A stretch of 64,000 nt of DNA from Cryptomeria japonica (GCF_030272615.1 NC_081413.1:333540302-333604301); one strand, 5' to 3'. Positions 47,881 through 61,578 are shown, counted from the first letter of the stretch. Translations and numbers: made by a program. The notes: generated by a model from the letters alone, not told the origin.

Positions 47881-50372
47881 ATGTGTTTTACTACTATTAG
47901 TCCAACCTTTAATATCCTTGTGAGAAGAAGTTGTAGAATTAAGGCTTCCCAAGGTTTAATTACCGAGGAAATGAAGCCTAATTTGCATAACTTCTTCCAT
48001 GAGGATGTTGATTGTTCTTCCAATCCTACAAATGTCCTCATTTATCCTCATTCTTTTCATAATTCTCATGATGTGAAGGAATCACTAACTAGGGTTTCCA
48101 TTGACCAATTAGAGAAAATTGACAATCAATTTGGAAATCTTCAACAATGGATGAGTCGACAATACCCAGAAAGTGAATCTCTCCCATTGATTGAAGGATT
48201 GAAAAGAATGGCTCAAAGTGATAAACTTGGTGTTGATATCTTGTGTGGTATTGCTCATATTATTGATACTAATATCATGCCTATGAAGAGTTGCGTTGAA
48301 GTCTTTGGTTACACACAACCTCCTAGTCAAGTTAATCACTCCATTCCCTTGACTACCCCTATGGCTAGTATTCCCACTTTTACCTCCAACATCATGGATA
48401 CTTCTACTCAAAATTGCATACCTACAAGTTTTAGTCAAGGGGGAAACTCCTCTAATCATAATTCTTTCATCCCTCCTCAAGTGAGTCTTCCATTTGTTAC
48501 CCAATCATCTCCAATACCTACCTATTATAGTGTTCCCCCGCCTTCATATAACAATATCCCTCATTATTCTCAACCCCTTCCTTCATTCAACAATGTTACT
48601 CCTCCTTATCAATCCAACATGTCCAATTTCAATCCATCTGTCGAAGATACTATCAATAGTCTAGCTCAAATAGTGTCTTCCTTGCAACAACAAATAGCTT
48701 CCATGAATCAATCTAAGTATAATGTGCCCACATTTGATGTAGAGATCCCATAATCCAATGATATTGTTTGTGATGTCCCTCCTAAACATGTGAAAGTTCC
48801 TCAAATGGAGCTTTATAATGGAAAAGGTGATTCCTTAACTCATGTGAAAACATCCCAAACTTTGTGTAGTGACTTTGGTCATGACAAAAGATTATTGGCT
48901 AAATTGTTCTTTGCCTCCTTATTCTATTACTTCTTTTCAACAATTGGCTAATGATTTTATTCAACAATTTCACAAAAATATTGGTCCTAAGATTACTTTG
49001 ACTAATTTGATGCATTGTAAACAAGGTGTTAAAGAAAAATTGATTGATTTAATTAGTAGATATAAGCATTTGTACTCTCAAATTTCTTTTTTTGTGCCTA
49101 ATAAAGATATTGAAATAATTTTTATTTCCAATTTGCAAAAATATATTAGGGATAAACTTTTCCGAGTTTACTTCCTTTACACAATTGTGTGCATTACTTC
49201 ACAATTATCAACATACTGTGAGTCAATTGAAACAATCATCTTCAATGGCTTCAAATGATAAAAGTGAAAGTTATCAACAACCTTTTGCGAAGTTCAAACC
49301 TAATAAGAGATTCATCAAATTCAATGACAACATCAAAACTCAAGTAGCAACCACAACAGGTATGCCTCCTTTGTCCAAATACTTTAGAAAATAATTCACT
49401 CCTCTTAATGAATCTTTGCATAGTATTATGTTGCAATTGTTACAAAGGAATGTGTTGAAACTTCCCCCTATTAAACCAATTGATACAACTAAGCCTCTGC
49501 CACCTTCTTATGATGCTAAAGCATTTTGCTAATACCATCGTCAACCCGGTCATGACACTAAAATGTGTTATTCCTTGAGAAGTAAGATTCAAGACTTGAT
49601 TGATAGAAATACCATATTTGTGGCTAGTGTGAATGATAAAGTAAATGAATCCGTAGCTCCTCCTAATCAAAACCTTCAAATTTTCATTGATCATTTACCT
49701 TCCCATTTCACTAATGTGATTGAGACTGATCATATTGCCTTCTCTCTCGATGATCTTTACCTTGAGTCCAATAATGTGGTGAGCCTTATAAATCAAACTG
49801 AACCTCCTATGGAATTATGCATCACATTTGATCCTAGTGAGACTATTGAAGCACCCGATGGCCCACTTTACATAAATGCAAAAATCAAAGGCATACCCTC
49901 TCGAGGGATGCTCATTGATCCAGCTTGCATGGTTAATGTGATAACTGAAGAATTTCTTTATACTTTGCAATTGCATCAAGTGACATATGATGAAAGTGAT
50001 ACAAAAGTTACACTTTTTTATGGCTTCTCTTGTCCTACTATTGGTTCTATCACACTTCCTATTGATATTGGTACTAAATGCTTAGATGTTGTCTTTGCTA
50101 TAATTTCTACATCTAATCAATTTTGTGTGAAGTTGGGACATCCTTGGCTCTCTTCCATGAAAGAGATCGCTTCTACTATTCATAAGTGTTTGAAATTTTC
50201 TCATAATGATAAAGTCATAACTGTTAATCATAGCATATATCAACCTATGGTGAGGCATGGAGATGTTTGTCTTGATTACCTTTGGTCTGAACAATTCCAA
50301 CCTCTTCAACCTAGAAGTTATTCTCTCTTTAAATCATATCAAAAATGGAAAAATGAGATGATTTTATCCTAA
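47881..50372 (+). pseudogene. J gag and protease-like protein (Tat/Ogre-like)
   Basis: N-terminal part (47881-48753, 290 codons): an acidic/helical start, then Pro/Ser/Asn-rich spacer. After a stop and frame changes comes the Retrotrans_gag core LPPYSITSFQQLANDFIQQF, LTNLMHCKQGVKEKLIDLIS and NKDIEIIFISNLQ (48905-49170). Then CxYHRQPGHDTKMC (49528-49570), the Tat-type zinc-knuckle-like motif with its Cys after a TAA. Next GMLIDPACMVNVITEEFL (49910-49960), an aspartic-protease site with DTG/DSG replaced by DPA, and KLGHPWLSSM further on. No RT follows. A Gag-like particle role is likely; an active protease is not. Confidence 0.8.
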
Positions 50373-51300
50373 GCCTATAAATCCAACACTTAATCTTCCT
50401 CCAAGTAATGATCATGTGCCTCTTCTTACGGATGAGTCTATTCTTCCTCCTAAAAATAAATATTTTTTTTTTCCTAAGGAATAATCTATTCCTTCTCCTA
50501 ACAATAAGTCCATTCTTCCTCCCAAGGATAGAAAATCTCTTCCTCCTAAGAATAAACCTAAGGATAAACATATTATTCCTCCTAAGGATAGACCTATCCT
50601 CTTCCTCATGATGGAACCAATATCCTTCCTACACCTCTCATTCCTCCTTTAAATGGTGTGATTCTGCCTCTTACATCTTACAAATGTAAGCAATCAACCT
50701 CTCCTATTTTTCAACCTAAAAGACCTTATCCTATGCATCATTCCTTCAAAGAAGAAAAGAAGCATATACCTGATGAACCTAAACCTTGACAAACTTCAGT
50801 TAAAACTAAACAAAACCATTGTTTAAGAGAAAGTTGACGGAGATTGTTCTAGAGCCCGTGAACTTTCTTCTCAAATAATTTCTTCTCCTAAGACACCAAC
50901 TGTTGACATAATTCCATTTGTTCAATATTATCCTAATCAAGTTGTTCAACCTAATTCTCCAAGACTCAAAATGCTTAAGACAAATCATGGTTCAAGTTCT
51001 ATTCCTATTAGAGCTTCTATTTTTATTAATCTTGATGAATAAATAGGTGAGAATGTTGTTAATGATAAAAATATTGATCCTAATATTTCTGATGATGAAT
51101 ATGAATATGTTGATGTTGACAATGATCTATCTAAACAATTTTCAAAAGCATTAATCCTATCTCCTACTAACAGACAAAGTGACTCATCATTAGAGCATGG
51201 TCCTTGTTTGGAACTTGTGATAGCTCCATCTACCATGCTCGATGTCACTCCTCTTGTGTGTTGTCCACCTTCCTAAAATAATGATCAACAAGATCGAGGG
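50373..51300 (+). pseudogene. J low-complexity tail
   Basis: Repeated 'LPPKNK/PPKDRK' modules (50400-50610; CCTCCTAAGGATA-type repeats), followed by a broken acidic stretch (DDEYEYVDVDNDLSKQFSKA near 51090-51150) and ending near CCPPS at 51275. It is probably the decayed C-terminal part of the J protein. F has a comparable tail. Confidence 0.5.
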
Positions 51301-51763
51301 GTGGGTGACATGATTGATTAGCTTCATTAGCACCATAGATTCTCTCTCTCCTCTCTTGCTTGTTTGTGATTTTATTCTATTTTTTTCTTAATCCTTCTAT
51401 TTGTTGTCCATAGTGTTGTCTACTAGAGGACAATGCAAAGCATTGAGATCTCTTTTGGTCTCTCCCATGTTTACTCAAAAGACACCTGTCCCTTTCTTCC
51501 ATGGTGGTTTCCTTTCTTTGGGGGATGAGGACAGTTCTATGCATATTTATACACATGATATCTAGTGGCTATCATTAAAAGAATAGTGACTCCAGAGTTA
51601 GGTGAAACCACCTTGTGTTTTGTGTTTTGTGCTCATAATCCTTTTATTTTTCCTCTCTTGGAAGTTTATTATTATAATACCATGCTTGTCTTTTTTGGTG
51701 TATCCTACCTTAAAGAAATTGCTCCTGACAAGGCATACATAATCGCTTTAACTTGGGGGCATA
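51301..51763 (+). other. J 3' untranslated region, left of H
   Basis: Non-coding. Holds GGACAATGCAAAGCATTGAG (51430), the motif shared with F (35308), and a GGGGGATGAGGACAG purine run. It ends in GCATA, H's target site. The other side resumes at 58805 (GAATA). Confidence 0.6.
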
Positions 51764-52975
51764 TGTTAGACGATTCGAATAACTGAAAGACAACTGAGAG
51801 GGGGGGCTGAATCAGTTGTCACTAGATTACCAGAACCTTAAGAAATTAAAAATTTAATACTAGAACCCAAAAGACCAATATCGGAATGCATAAACCAATT
51901 AACCAAATAGAAGATAAACCAATTAAGCATAAACAACAATCAAAGAATAAATACCATCCACATCACACCAAGATTTATATGTGGAAAACCTGGTAAAGGG
52001 AAAAACCATGGTGGGAAGCCTACCCATAGTCAGATAATACTTCTGTATTAAGTATATAAATTACAATTGAGGGGCCTACACTTGTAGGAAGGCCAACAAC
52101 CTAGAGCACACTACGCATCACAAAAGGAGTCTCATTGACTATATAGAAATCCAGACTACAATCTGAAAGAAGGAATGAACTGCAAAGATAGCATCTCCTA
52201 TGCCTGAATACATTTCTGATTAATCTCAATACCAGAGGACTAAATCCTCTTACATAAACCTAGTTCGATCACCAATGACTGACCAAATCCTCTGCCTAAA
52301 TGATTATTACATTATCCGCTCCTATTACATATCCATATCCCTTTTCTATATGATCTACAATGAGATCTTACATCATATATATACAAACCCTTGACCATAA
52401 ACAATAAGGTCAACCACCAAACAATAAACCAATTACATAATTACAAAACATGTCAGCCTGAGACCAAACAAATAATATCCAACCCATAAGACATCCCACA
52501 AACACATCGAGAGGTCCAATCCACACGTTACATTAAGTCGGTCCATAACCTAGATAATACCAAGACCCAATATAGGTCCATACACACCAAAGCAATAAAC
52601 CCAATAAACTAAGTCTCGAACATGGTCACCATCAGCATCCTGAATCTCTACCAGAATCTGCACCAACACCACTTATGCATATCATCAAAGATCTTCAACA
52701 AATCTCTATCGGTGAAACCCTTGCCAAAACAACAAACCAAGATTACTAGCATGCAGGATAGCATCCGATCACCAGATCAAAACCAACTGACTGAGCATGA
52801 GCATGAATAAGCCAATTCCATAACCCAAACATACCAGAGCATACCGAATCATGATGATCCAACCCAACTAGAAACCAAACAACCTATCGGGACCAGAAGG
52901 ATGCTGGTAAAGCAACCAAAACAACTAGTGTTGACATCAATGCAACACATAATCAATTCCTCATAATGGTCAATA
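51764..52975 (-). repeat. H 3' LTR, 1212 bp
   Basis: Plus strand TGTTAGACGATTCG... to ...AATGGTCAATA, then the reversed polypurine tract GTCTCCCCCTTTGGC. Contains GTGGAAAACCTGGTAAAGGG (51978) and the reversed GGCC..CTAGAGC module. Confidence 0.9.
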
Positions 52976-53338
52976 GTCTCCCCCTTTGGCATTGATGGTA
53001 ACACTAGATGTGAAAAACATCCAAGTGCCAAGAAATACCAAACAAGTTTCCCCAATGGAAGACAACCAACAATCTCCCATACCAAGATATAGAAATGAAG
53101 TTTTGAAACAAAGACCAAACTCCCCCTGTGAATGATATCTTTGTAAAGCTCTTTTTTTCACATGTATCTCCCCCCCTTTGACATTAATGCTAGAAATTTG
53201 ATAGAAATATCAAAGCAAAAACACAAACCACTGAATCACAAGGCTAACTAGTCCCCATGAGGAGTAGGATCCCCACATCAATCTAAAATGAATAATATCT
53301 CTGATAATGCATACCAGACTGATGCTAAATAACATCAA

Positions 53339-56300
53339 TCAGTTCTTTGTCAGAGGGGCAGAAACCCCTAATTTGTCTCTCGGATACTCAAATGATTCTT
53401 TAGGCAAAGGTTTAGTGAAAATATCTGCAATTTGTTCTTTAGTGTTCACATAAACCAGACTAACTTCATTTTCTTCCACCTTCTCCTTCAAAAAGTTATA
53501 CTTTATAGATATGTGCTTTGTCTTAGAGTGAAATACCAAATTCTTTGATATGTCAATAGTAGCAGAGTTATCACAGTGAATAACTACCGGTCCAATCAAA
53601 TGAACTTTAATATCATTCAACATTTGCTTCATCCATAGAACCTATGTATAGTAGCATCAACAATATACTCAGCTTCAGCAGTAGATAAAGAAGTACATGA
53701 TTGTTTCTTTTTGATCCATGAAACCAACTTCTTTCCAAGAAAGAAAGCTCCACCAGAAGTACTTTTCTAATCATCAACATCACCTGCCCAATCTACATCT
53801 GTATATGCACATAAAATAAATTCATCATCCTTAGGGTACCACAAACCATATTCAGATGTACCTTGCAAATATCTAAAAATTATTTTCATCACACTCATGA
53901 TTTTCTCTAGGATCACTTTGATATCTTGATGCAATAAAAATGACATTCATTATATTAGGCCTAGTCTGAGTCAAATATAGAAGACCTCTAATCATAGACT
54001 TGTATCTTGTAGGATTTACCAGTGTAGATTCATCTTGCCTTGTCAATTTATCACTTATAACCATAGGAGTACTTACTGGTTTAGAATCTACCATACCAAA
54101 AATCTTCAACAATTCCCTAGCATACTTAGTTTGATAGATGGAAATACCTTTATCATTCTAAGTAATTTACAAACCTAAGAAAAAATTCATTTCCCCAATC
54201 ATAGATATTTCAAATTATTTCTCCATATTCTTAAAAAATTCCATGCACAACTTATCTTCACCTCCAAAAATGATGTCATCAATAAAAACTTCAATAATCA
54301 ATATATCATCATTAGTGACTTTATAATATAGATTGTTGTTAGGATTACCTTTAGTGAAACCAAGCTTCAAATGATATTTATCTAACCTTTCATACCAAGC
54401 TCTAGGTGCATGTTTCAATCCATATAAGGCTTTCCTTAACCTGCAAACCATGTTTTTATCATCTGAAAGTGAAAAACCATCAGGTTGATCAATATAAACT
54501 TCCTCATCAAGATCCCCATTAAAAATGCACACTTAGCATCCATCTGATAAACCTTGTAGTTCTTATGTGCAGCATAGGCAAGAAATAATCTTACAGCTTC
54601 AATCCTAGCTATAGGTGCAAAAGTTTCACCATAATCAATTCCTTCCTTTTGAGAATATCCTTTACAAACCAATATAGCTTTATTCCTTACAACTTGTCCA
54701 TGTTCATTTAATTTATTCCTAAAAACCCATTTAGTTCCAATAACATTCTTATTTTTAGGCTGGGGAACTAAACTCTATGCATTATTTTTCTCAATCTGAT
54801 CTAATTCTTCTTCCATAGCTTTCAACCAACATTCATCTTTACATGCTTCAATTACTAATACCGGTTCAACTTGAGAAATTAAACATACCTCATTAGATGC
54901 CAATCTCCTTCTTGTCATCAATCCATTGTTCTTATCCCCAATGATCTAATCTTCTGAATGATTCATCCTTACATACGTAGGAGTCTTCTGACTCTCTATT
55001 CCTCTTCCCGGTTCTTTAGTTACTATAGAATTTTTTGGTATTGCTGGAGTAACTGGTTCAACATTCTGTTCTGGTAAAGGTGTTACTAGTTTAGTTATGA
55101 TTAATTCCACTGTCGGTTCTTGCTCATAAACTCTTATTTGACTTCTATTCAGCTCATCCACCTTGACATTAGCACTCTCCACAATCCTCTAAAATCTCTT
55201 GTTATAACATCTATATGCTTTTCTTTCATTAGAATAACCAAGAAAAATTCCTTCATCACATCTAGGATCAAATTTGCCAATGATATCATCTCTCCTAATA
55301 TAACATTTACTACCAAAGATTCTCAAATACTTAACTGTAGGTGTATTGCCAAACCATAATTCATAAGGTGTCTTACCAATTTCTCCTTTGATATGTACTA
55401 TGTTGAATGTATAGACCATTGTTCTCACTACTTCTCTCCAGTAGATATGAGGTATAATAGCTTCCATCGTCATGGTTCTAGTAGCATCCAAGATAGTTAT
55501 GTTCTTCCTTTCCACAACTCCATTCTGTTGAGGTGTTCATAGAGCAGAAAATGTCTCCTTATACCATGCTTCTCACAAAAGTTAGTAAACTCACTGGATG
55601 TGAATTCTCCACCATGATCTGACCTTAGACATTTAATCTTCAATCCTTTCTCTGTCTCAACTTTAGATTTAAATATTTTAAACTTTTCAAAAGCCTCATA
55701 TTTCTCCCTTAAAAAAGTAACCCACATCATTCTAGAATAATCATCAATGATTAGCATAAAATATCTATCACCTTGAAAACTTTAAACTCTAGCAAGGTCA
55801 CACAAATCAGTATGAATAAGATCAAAAACATCATTAGATTTGTCTTGTATACTCTTAAAAGAGGTTCTGGCCTGTTTTCCCATTTGACATTCTTTACATA
55901 CCAGATTATAGGGCTTCACAATCTTAGGTTTATCTCTAACTGCCTTAGTTGAACTGATATTTACAATGCAATCAAAATTCACATGACATAACCTTTTATG
56001 CAATAGCCAACTCTCAACAATTTTTGCAATCAAACATGTCTTCTCACTAGATTTCAAATGAAATATATTACCTTTTGTCTGAGTACCGGTTGCAATCTCC
56101 AAACCAGATCTATTAATGATTTTGCATTTTCCATCCTTGAATTGTAATTGAAATCCCTTATCCACCAATTGACCTACACTCAAAATATTTTGCCTTAAAC
56201 CTTCAACATAATAAACATTATCAGTATTTTACTTACCATACAATGATATAGTTCCCTTTCCCTTGATCATACATGCTTTGTCATCTGCAAATCTAACCAG

Positions 56301-57551
56301 ACTGCCATCAAATTCTTGCAAAGATAGAAACTTACTTTTATCTCTAGTCATATGATGTGAACATCCACTGTCAATTACCCATTCATCCTTATCTTCAATT
56401 TTAGCAATCAGTGCCTTCTCTTCAGGTACATTCTCTTCCAGTGCCAAAATTTCTTCTTTGATAGCCAAGAACACCCATTCCTTTCCATTGTCGGAACCAA
56501 TAGAAGAGTCATGTGCCGGTTCATCATCAAAATCAGTCACACCTTCCTCATCTGCTATGTAAAATGATTTGTCTTTGTTCTTCCTATACTTATACTTGTT
56601 CTAATATCTAGGGTTAGGCTCAAAAGATCTTCTATCTCTCTTCAAATCTTGATTTCCTTTCAGGACATCTAGATGCAAAATGACCTATCTTATTACACGC
56701 AAAATATTTAAAAGGTGCTTTTCCTTCATACTTACTTCCAACCAGTCCTTTAGGTACTCTTCTAGCAAATAGGGATTCAAGTTGCTCATATTCTTCATCT
56801 TCTCTCTTCATATCATCCAATTCCCTTGCATATAAAGCTTTCCAATCTTGCTTGCCGGTTGATGATGTAGATGCATGAAAAGCGGGTTAAAACTTCACAG
56901 CTCTAGAAGGTCCAAATTATTCAAGCTCAAAAGAAGATAATTTCCCAACCAAGGTATCTCTATTGATAGAAGTATTAGCCATTATAATTCATTAATTGTA
57001 GTAGCCTTCATCTTGTAAGCCGATGGTAAAGCTCTCAGAACTTTAGAAACTATTTCATCTTCACTCAAAGCTCCACCACAACATTGAATTCCCATAATAA
57101 TTCCATTTACCCTTTCCATGAATGCATTAATCCTTTCATCTTCTTCCATCTTTAAGTTTTCATATCTCACCCGGTAACCATCAAGTTTAGCAATCTTCAC
57201 AGTAGGGTCACCTTCATTAAGAGTCTCCAACTTGTACCATATAGCCTTTGTAGATGATTTGTTAGTTAATCTCATTATTGGTTGATTAGAAAGTGCACAT
57301 AAGAGGGCTTCTCTTTCTCTACAATCATTCTCAAGATCCTTATCCAAGTTTTTCGAAGGAGGATTGCTAGATGCCGGATTATGAGGATTTATACCATTCT
57401 TTGTAATTTCCCAAATTTCCTTACCAAGACATCTTAGATGAGTCTCCATCCAAATCTTCCATACTGTATAATTTGTTTCATCAAGCCTAGGAATATCTCT
57501 CTGAAAGATAGCAGCATATGAACTAGATGAGCTTGAACTATTAGTTGCCAT
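53339..57551 (-). pseudogene. H gag-pol polyprotein (Ty1-copia)
   Basis: ATG at 57551 (MATNSSSSSSSYAAIF). Gag UBN2-type fold to about 56982. Knuckle YFACNKIGHFASRC has its first Cys changed to Tyr. Protease WVIDSGCSHHM keeps DSG (about 56375). Integrase: HKRLCHVNFDC, CKECQMGKQ, DYSRMMWV and RSDHGGEFTS. A frameshift near 55550 disrupts the 'PQQNG' region. Then RKNITILDA, RT with [13 protein letters not shown]-like start (54672), a second frameshift near 54525 in the 'AFLNGDL' stretch, the RT box FIDDIIFGG (54290 region), and RNase H HCDNSATIDISKN, ADIFTKPLPKE. Several stops lie between. Not functional. Confidence 0.9.
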
Positions 57552-57594
57552 AGGATCTTCCTCAAGTAGTTAAGCTTCTGCATAGAGGACCAGA

Positions 57595-57606
57595 GCTCCA
57601 ATACCA
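57595..57606 (-). other. H primer binding site
   Basis: Minus strand TGGTATTGGAGC, an iMet-like primer site (TGGTATCAGAGC) with two differences, 2 bp inside the LTR. Confidence 0.75.
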
Positions 57607-57608
57607 AT

Positions 57609-58804
57609 TGTTAGATAGTTCAAATAACCAAAAGACAACTGAGAGAGGGGGGGTGAATCGGTTGTCACCAGATTGCCAAAACCCAAAACATCAATACCAA
57701 AATGCATAAACCAATTATCGAAATAGTAGATAAACCAATTAAGCATAAATAACAATTAGAGAATAAATTCCCTCCACATGACACCAAGATTTATACGTGG
57801 AAAACCCGGTAAAGGGAAAAACCATGGTGAGAAGCCTACCCATAGTCAAATAATACTTTTGCAATAAGTATATGAATTACAATTGAGGGGCCTACACTTG
57901 CAGGAAGGCCAACAACCTAGAGCGCACTGCTCATCACAAAAGGAGTCTCATTGACTACATAGAAATCCAGAGTACAATCCAGAAGAAGGAATGAACTGCA
58001 AAGATAGCATCTCCTATGCTTGAATATAGTTCTAGTTAATCTCAATACCGGAGGACTAAATCCTCTTACATAAATCCAACTCGATCACCAATGATCAACC
58101 AAATCCTCTGCCTGAATGATTATTATAGTATTCGCTCCTACTACATATCCATATCCCTTTTTTATATGATCTACAATGAGATCTTACATCATATATATAC
58201 AAGCCTTGACCACAAATAATAAGGTTAGTCACTAGACAATAAACCAATTACATAATTACAAAACATGTCGGCCTGAGACCAAACAAATAAATTCCAACCC
58301 ATAAGACATCCCAAAAACACATCAAGAGGTCCAATCCACACGTTACATTAAGTTGGTTCATAACCTAGATAATATCGGGACCCAATATAGGTCCATACAT
58401 GCCAAAGCAATAATCCCAATCAACTAAGTCTCGAACATGATCACCATCAGCATCCTAAATCTCCACTAGAAGCTGCACCAACACCACTTATGCATATCAT
58501 CAAAGATCTTCAACAAAGCTCTGCCAGTGAAACCCTCATCGGAACAACAAACCAAGCTTGCTAGCATGCAAGATAGCATCCAATCACCATATCAAAACCA
58601 ACTGACTAAACATGAGCATGAATAAGCCAATTCAACATCCCAAACATACTAGATCATACCAGATCATGATGATCCAATCCAACCAGAAACCAAACAACCT
58701 ACTGGGACTAGAAGCATACCGGTAAAGCAACCAAAATAGCTAGTGTTGACATCAATGACAAAACATCAATGCAACACATAATCAATTCCTCCAAATGGCC
58801 AATA
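57609..58804 (-). repeat. H 5' LTR, 1196 bp
   Basis: Plus strand TGTTAGATAGTTC... to ...ATGGCCAATA. Highly similar to 51764-52975. J sequence resumes at 58805. Confidence 0.9.
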
Positions 58805-59135
58805 GAATACACTCAGCTCAATGATTCTCTCTCTTGCATATCTTGATATTTAAAGTTACTTAGCAAAATACAAATTTTTCTTTGTAATCTTTGGTATTTT
58901 TCTTTTCATGACTCATTGTAAGAGAACCTTACTAGTTTGTATTCATGGTTCTCTCTTTCTCTCTCTCATGATCTTCCCTTTTACCTTATCATCAAATTTG
59001 TAAGATCCTAAAGTCCACTGGGGGCTTGGTGTATCTTTCCTCCTTTATGACTTAATGAAATTTTTTCAATATGAACCCTTTGTACTTTATCGAGAGTATG
59101 ATTAACTTCATACTCTCGCTAAAGTGGGGACTAAA
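58805..59135 (+). other. J 3' untranslated region, right of H, with hairpin and polypurine tract
   Basis: Non-coding, CT-rich in part. CGAGAGTATGA (59091-59101) and TCATACTCTCG (59108-59118) form a perfect 11-bp stem with a 6-base loop. CTAAAGTGGGGACTAAA follows directly and ends at the LTR. Confidence 0.8.
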
Positions 59136-60292
59136 TGTAGCATCCTAAAATTCCACCCCTTTGTAATTTTGATTGCATTTTTGGTCTTCACCTTAGTTTT
59201 TGTGACCCTTGGCCTAATTCAAGACATGATTATTCTCATACACATCACAAATGCCATAAAACTCAAAATGGACCTCATCTATCACCTTAAGCCTACCCCA
59301 AAATAGGGCAGGACCATGGTACCACTCCATGGTCCACCCTAATTTGGGGCCTCTCAAAACCCAATGTGGAATTTCAAATTTGAGTGGGATTCCCCTCTCT
59401 ACATCAGCTCATGTTGGAAAATTAATCAGTTTTCCCAATGGGCAAGTATATAGATAGGATTTCCCCTCTCATTTAGACACACACAAGCATCCATAAATTA
59501 GAAAGAGCACACATGAGATGAAGCATTCAAGAATTCAAGAGAAATTGACCATTTTTCTATCTTCCTTCCAGCCTTGGAGAAGCAATAAAGTCAAATTTCA
59601 AACATTGCAGTGGGGATTCACATCCTATTTCATGAAACCCTAATTCCATGTGGAGGCAAGCAAAACTTCACAAGGAGGTACCATAATTCAATCTTCAATC
59701 ATAATTCAACATCTCCCTCAAAAGGATAATCTTTCCTTACAATCATTTCAATTATCTTTATTTCAATTTCATGGTTAATTCCAAAATAGGGGTTTGACCT
59801 AAGGCAATCCCCTATTCCCAACCTTTTTCCCCTTCTTTCTATGTGCAAGACATAGATACAAAGTTGTACTCTTTGGAATAAGCTTCATTCACAAAGATGA
59901 ATCATCCCCCGTTGGCATGCAAAACATTTGGAGGATTGTTGTGATGCACCATGGTCCTGACTGTTTAGGATCTTTCTCAAGGGTCAAATATAGGTCAACT
60001 TATACTACTCAAATCTAGGTGCACATGAAAATACTACATCTAAAGCTCAATTTTTTCTCATTTTACCTTCATTTTTTAGCATGTTACCTTAATTAAACAT
60101 TTTAACTTACAAAAGAGAGGAAAAAACCCATAAAAATTAATCAATCCACCCAGTATTTAGTCCTTGTCTAATTTGTGACTAAAACTGGTGGATTCCCTTC
60201 CCTCTTTTGAATGTAAAGTTTTCAAGTGAAACTTATTTGGTGATTTCTCCCTTCTACATTGAAAATTGCAAAATCAAATTTTCCGCTTTACA
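59136..60292 (+). repeat. J 3' LTR, 1157 bp
   Basis: TGTAGCATCCTAAAATTCC... to ...TTTCCGCTTTACA. Matches 45411-46560 throughout with scattered substitutions and small indels. Confidence 0.9.
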
Positions 60293-61405
60293 CATCCCTT
60301 TGAGCTATGCAATGAAACTCCCCTCTCTTATCCTCTATGTACCTAGCCCTATAGATATGAGTAGCATCTAAAAGATGATATTCCTTCCATGTTGATTATG
60401 CTTATTGATGGATTAATGTGACTAGTACCTTTTGTTTTGGTCATTGGGCCTTACTACCTCTTGATGATTAGGTGATGAATTGGCTCGTTATTGATGCTTG
60501 ATGTTGTTCCTCCTTGTTGAGAACATTTTTACTTTTACATGAGATTTATTTATTTTAAATTATGGCTCCACCTTCCTATATATTGGTGTTGCATTATGAT
60601 TCTTATTTAGTTGATATGATCATGTTGAGTGTGTGTTCCATTCTTGCCCTTATGTGAGCCTATTACTCCCCTTGCATGTATGTATGAATGTTTGGGCCAT
60701 GTGACTATCTCCATGAGAACAGCTGGGTGGACCTAAGGGTTTGACATGGTTAGGTGGCATCGCCAACCACCGTTGGGGACTAGAGGACTTGGATCGTGAG
60801 TGTCTTGAAGAGTTTTCCCTCCTTCCTCAGTACCAGTTCTCTTTCTTTCATTCTTGCAAAGTAGTAATCATGGCATTGTTGTATCAAGAATTGTAATCAC
60901 TGATGATATGTATATAAAACACTCCATGAGGAAATTGATGTAATTGGATGTAATGAATTATTGTATCTTTATGCAGACTAATTTTGGAATCAGCCACAAG
61001 CATGATCTTCTATGTTTCTCATTCATGTTATACGAAGTGGTTATCATAAGAAATTTTCCATTGGTGTATTAAGATGAACATAGATGAGTCTCTCTTAGTG
61101 ATGGAGGTTGATTTAGTAATCTCCTAGTGGGTCATGAGTTATTGACTGGTCTTACATGCATTTCTTAGGTAGCAATGCCAGGGAACTGTTAGAGGCAACT
61201 TGAGTTAACTTAGATGGAGTTTCATGAGTTTAGACTTCTGCATGTGCATTGTTGGTTAACAATTAATTAATTTTATCTTGAGGTTGAGCATTATAATTGT
61301 GTATGTTATGCATGGGGATACTTAATCATTTAAAAAATATATATTATTATGCATTTCTTGTGCAATTTTCTCTTATCCTCTAGGTTTTCTTGGTGGGGTG
61401 TTACA
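60293..61405 (+). repeat. L: 3' fragment of a gypsy-type LTR
   Basis: The end TTCTTGGTGGGGTGTTACA resembles K's end TTCCTGGCGGGGCATTACA, and both are preceded by an AT-rich stretch and TTCTTGTG. J probably landed in this LTR. Its other part should lie left of 45405, but I could not identify it. No coding sequence. Confidence 0.55.
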
Positions 61406-61552
61406 TTCTATGATTCTAATTTTCTTATTCACATGGAGTGAATGTAGAAAACTTGACATTCAAGAGGTATTTATGGAGACTCTATAGATATATTACAATA
61501 TTTATTTTCTAAAACATTGAACATGAATGCTTTTGGGGGCTAATATTTTATT

Positions 61553-61569
61553 AAATTTGATGGTATGTT
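61553..61569. repeat. Target-site duplication of the retrocopy, left copy
   Basis: AAATTTGATGGTATGTT, identical to 62755-62771; similarity continues about 8 bp further (TTTATT) with one mismatch. Confidence 0.88.
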
Positions 61570-61578
61570 TTTTATTAT

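Larger units (their letters stand above)
51764..58804 (-). mobile_element. H: Ty1-copia retrotransposon, minus strand, 7.0 kb
   Basis: 5' LTR 57609-58804, 3' LTR 51764-52975; flanks GCATA/GAATA (4/5). Coding on the minus strand from 57551 to 53339. Close in protein sequence to D (same gag start style, KMEEDERI.AFMERVN, CKECQ.GKQ). Confidence 0.9.
45411..60292 (+). mobile_element. J: non-autonomous Tat/Ogre-like element (gag and protease-like only), split by H
   Basis: LTRs 45411-46560 and 59136-60292, flanked by CATAC (45406-45410) and CATCC (60293-60297), a 4/5 match. Internal: leader repeats, a gag/protease-like frame, a low-complexity tail, the H insertion, then the polypurine tract. Removing H leaves no space for RT, RNase H or integrase, so J is a gag-only type (like TR-GAG elements) that must borrow enzymes. 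Confidence 0.85.
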
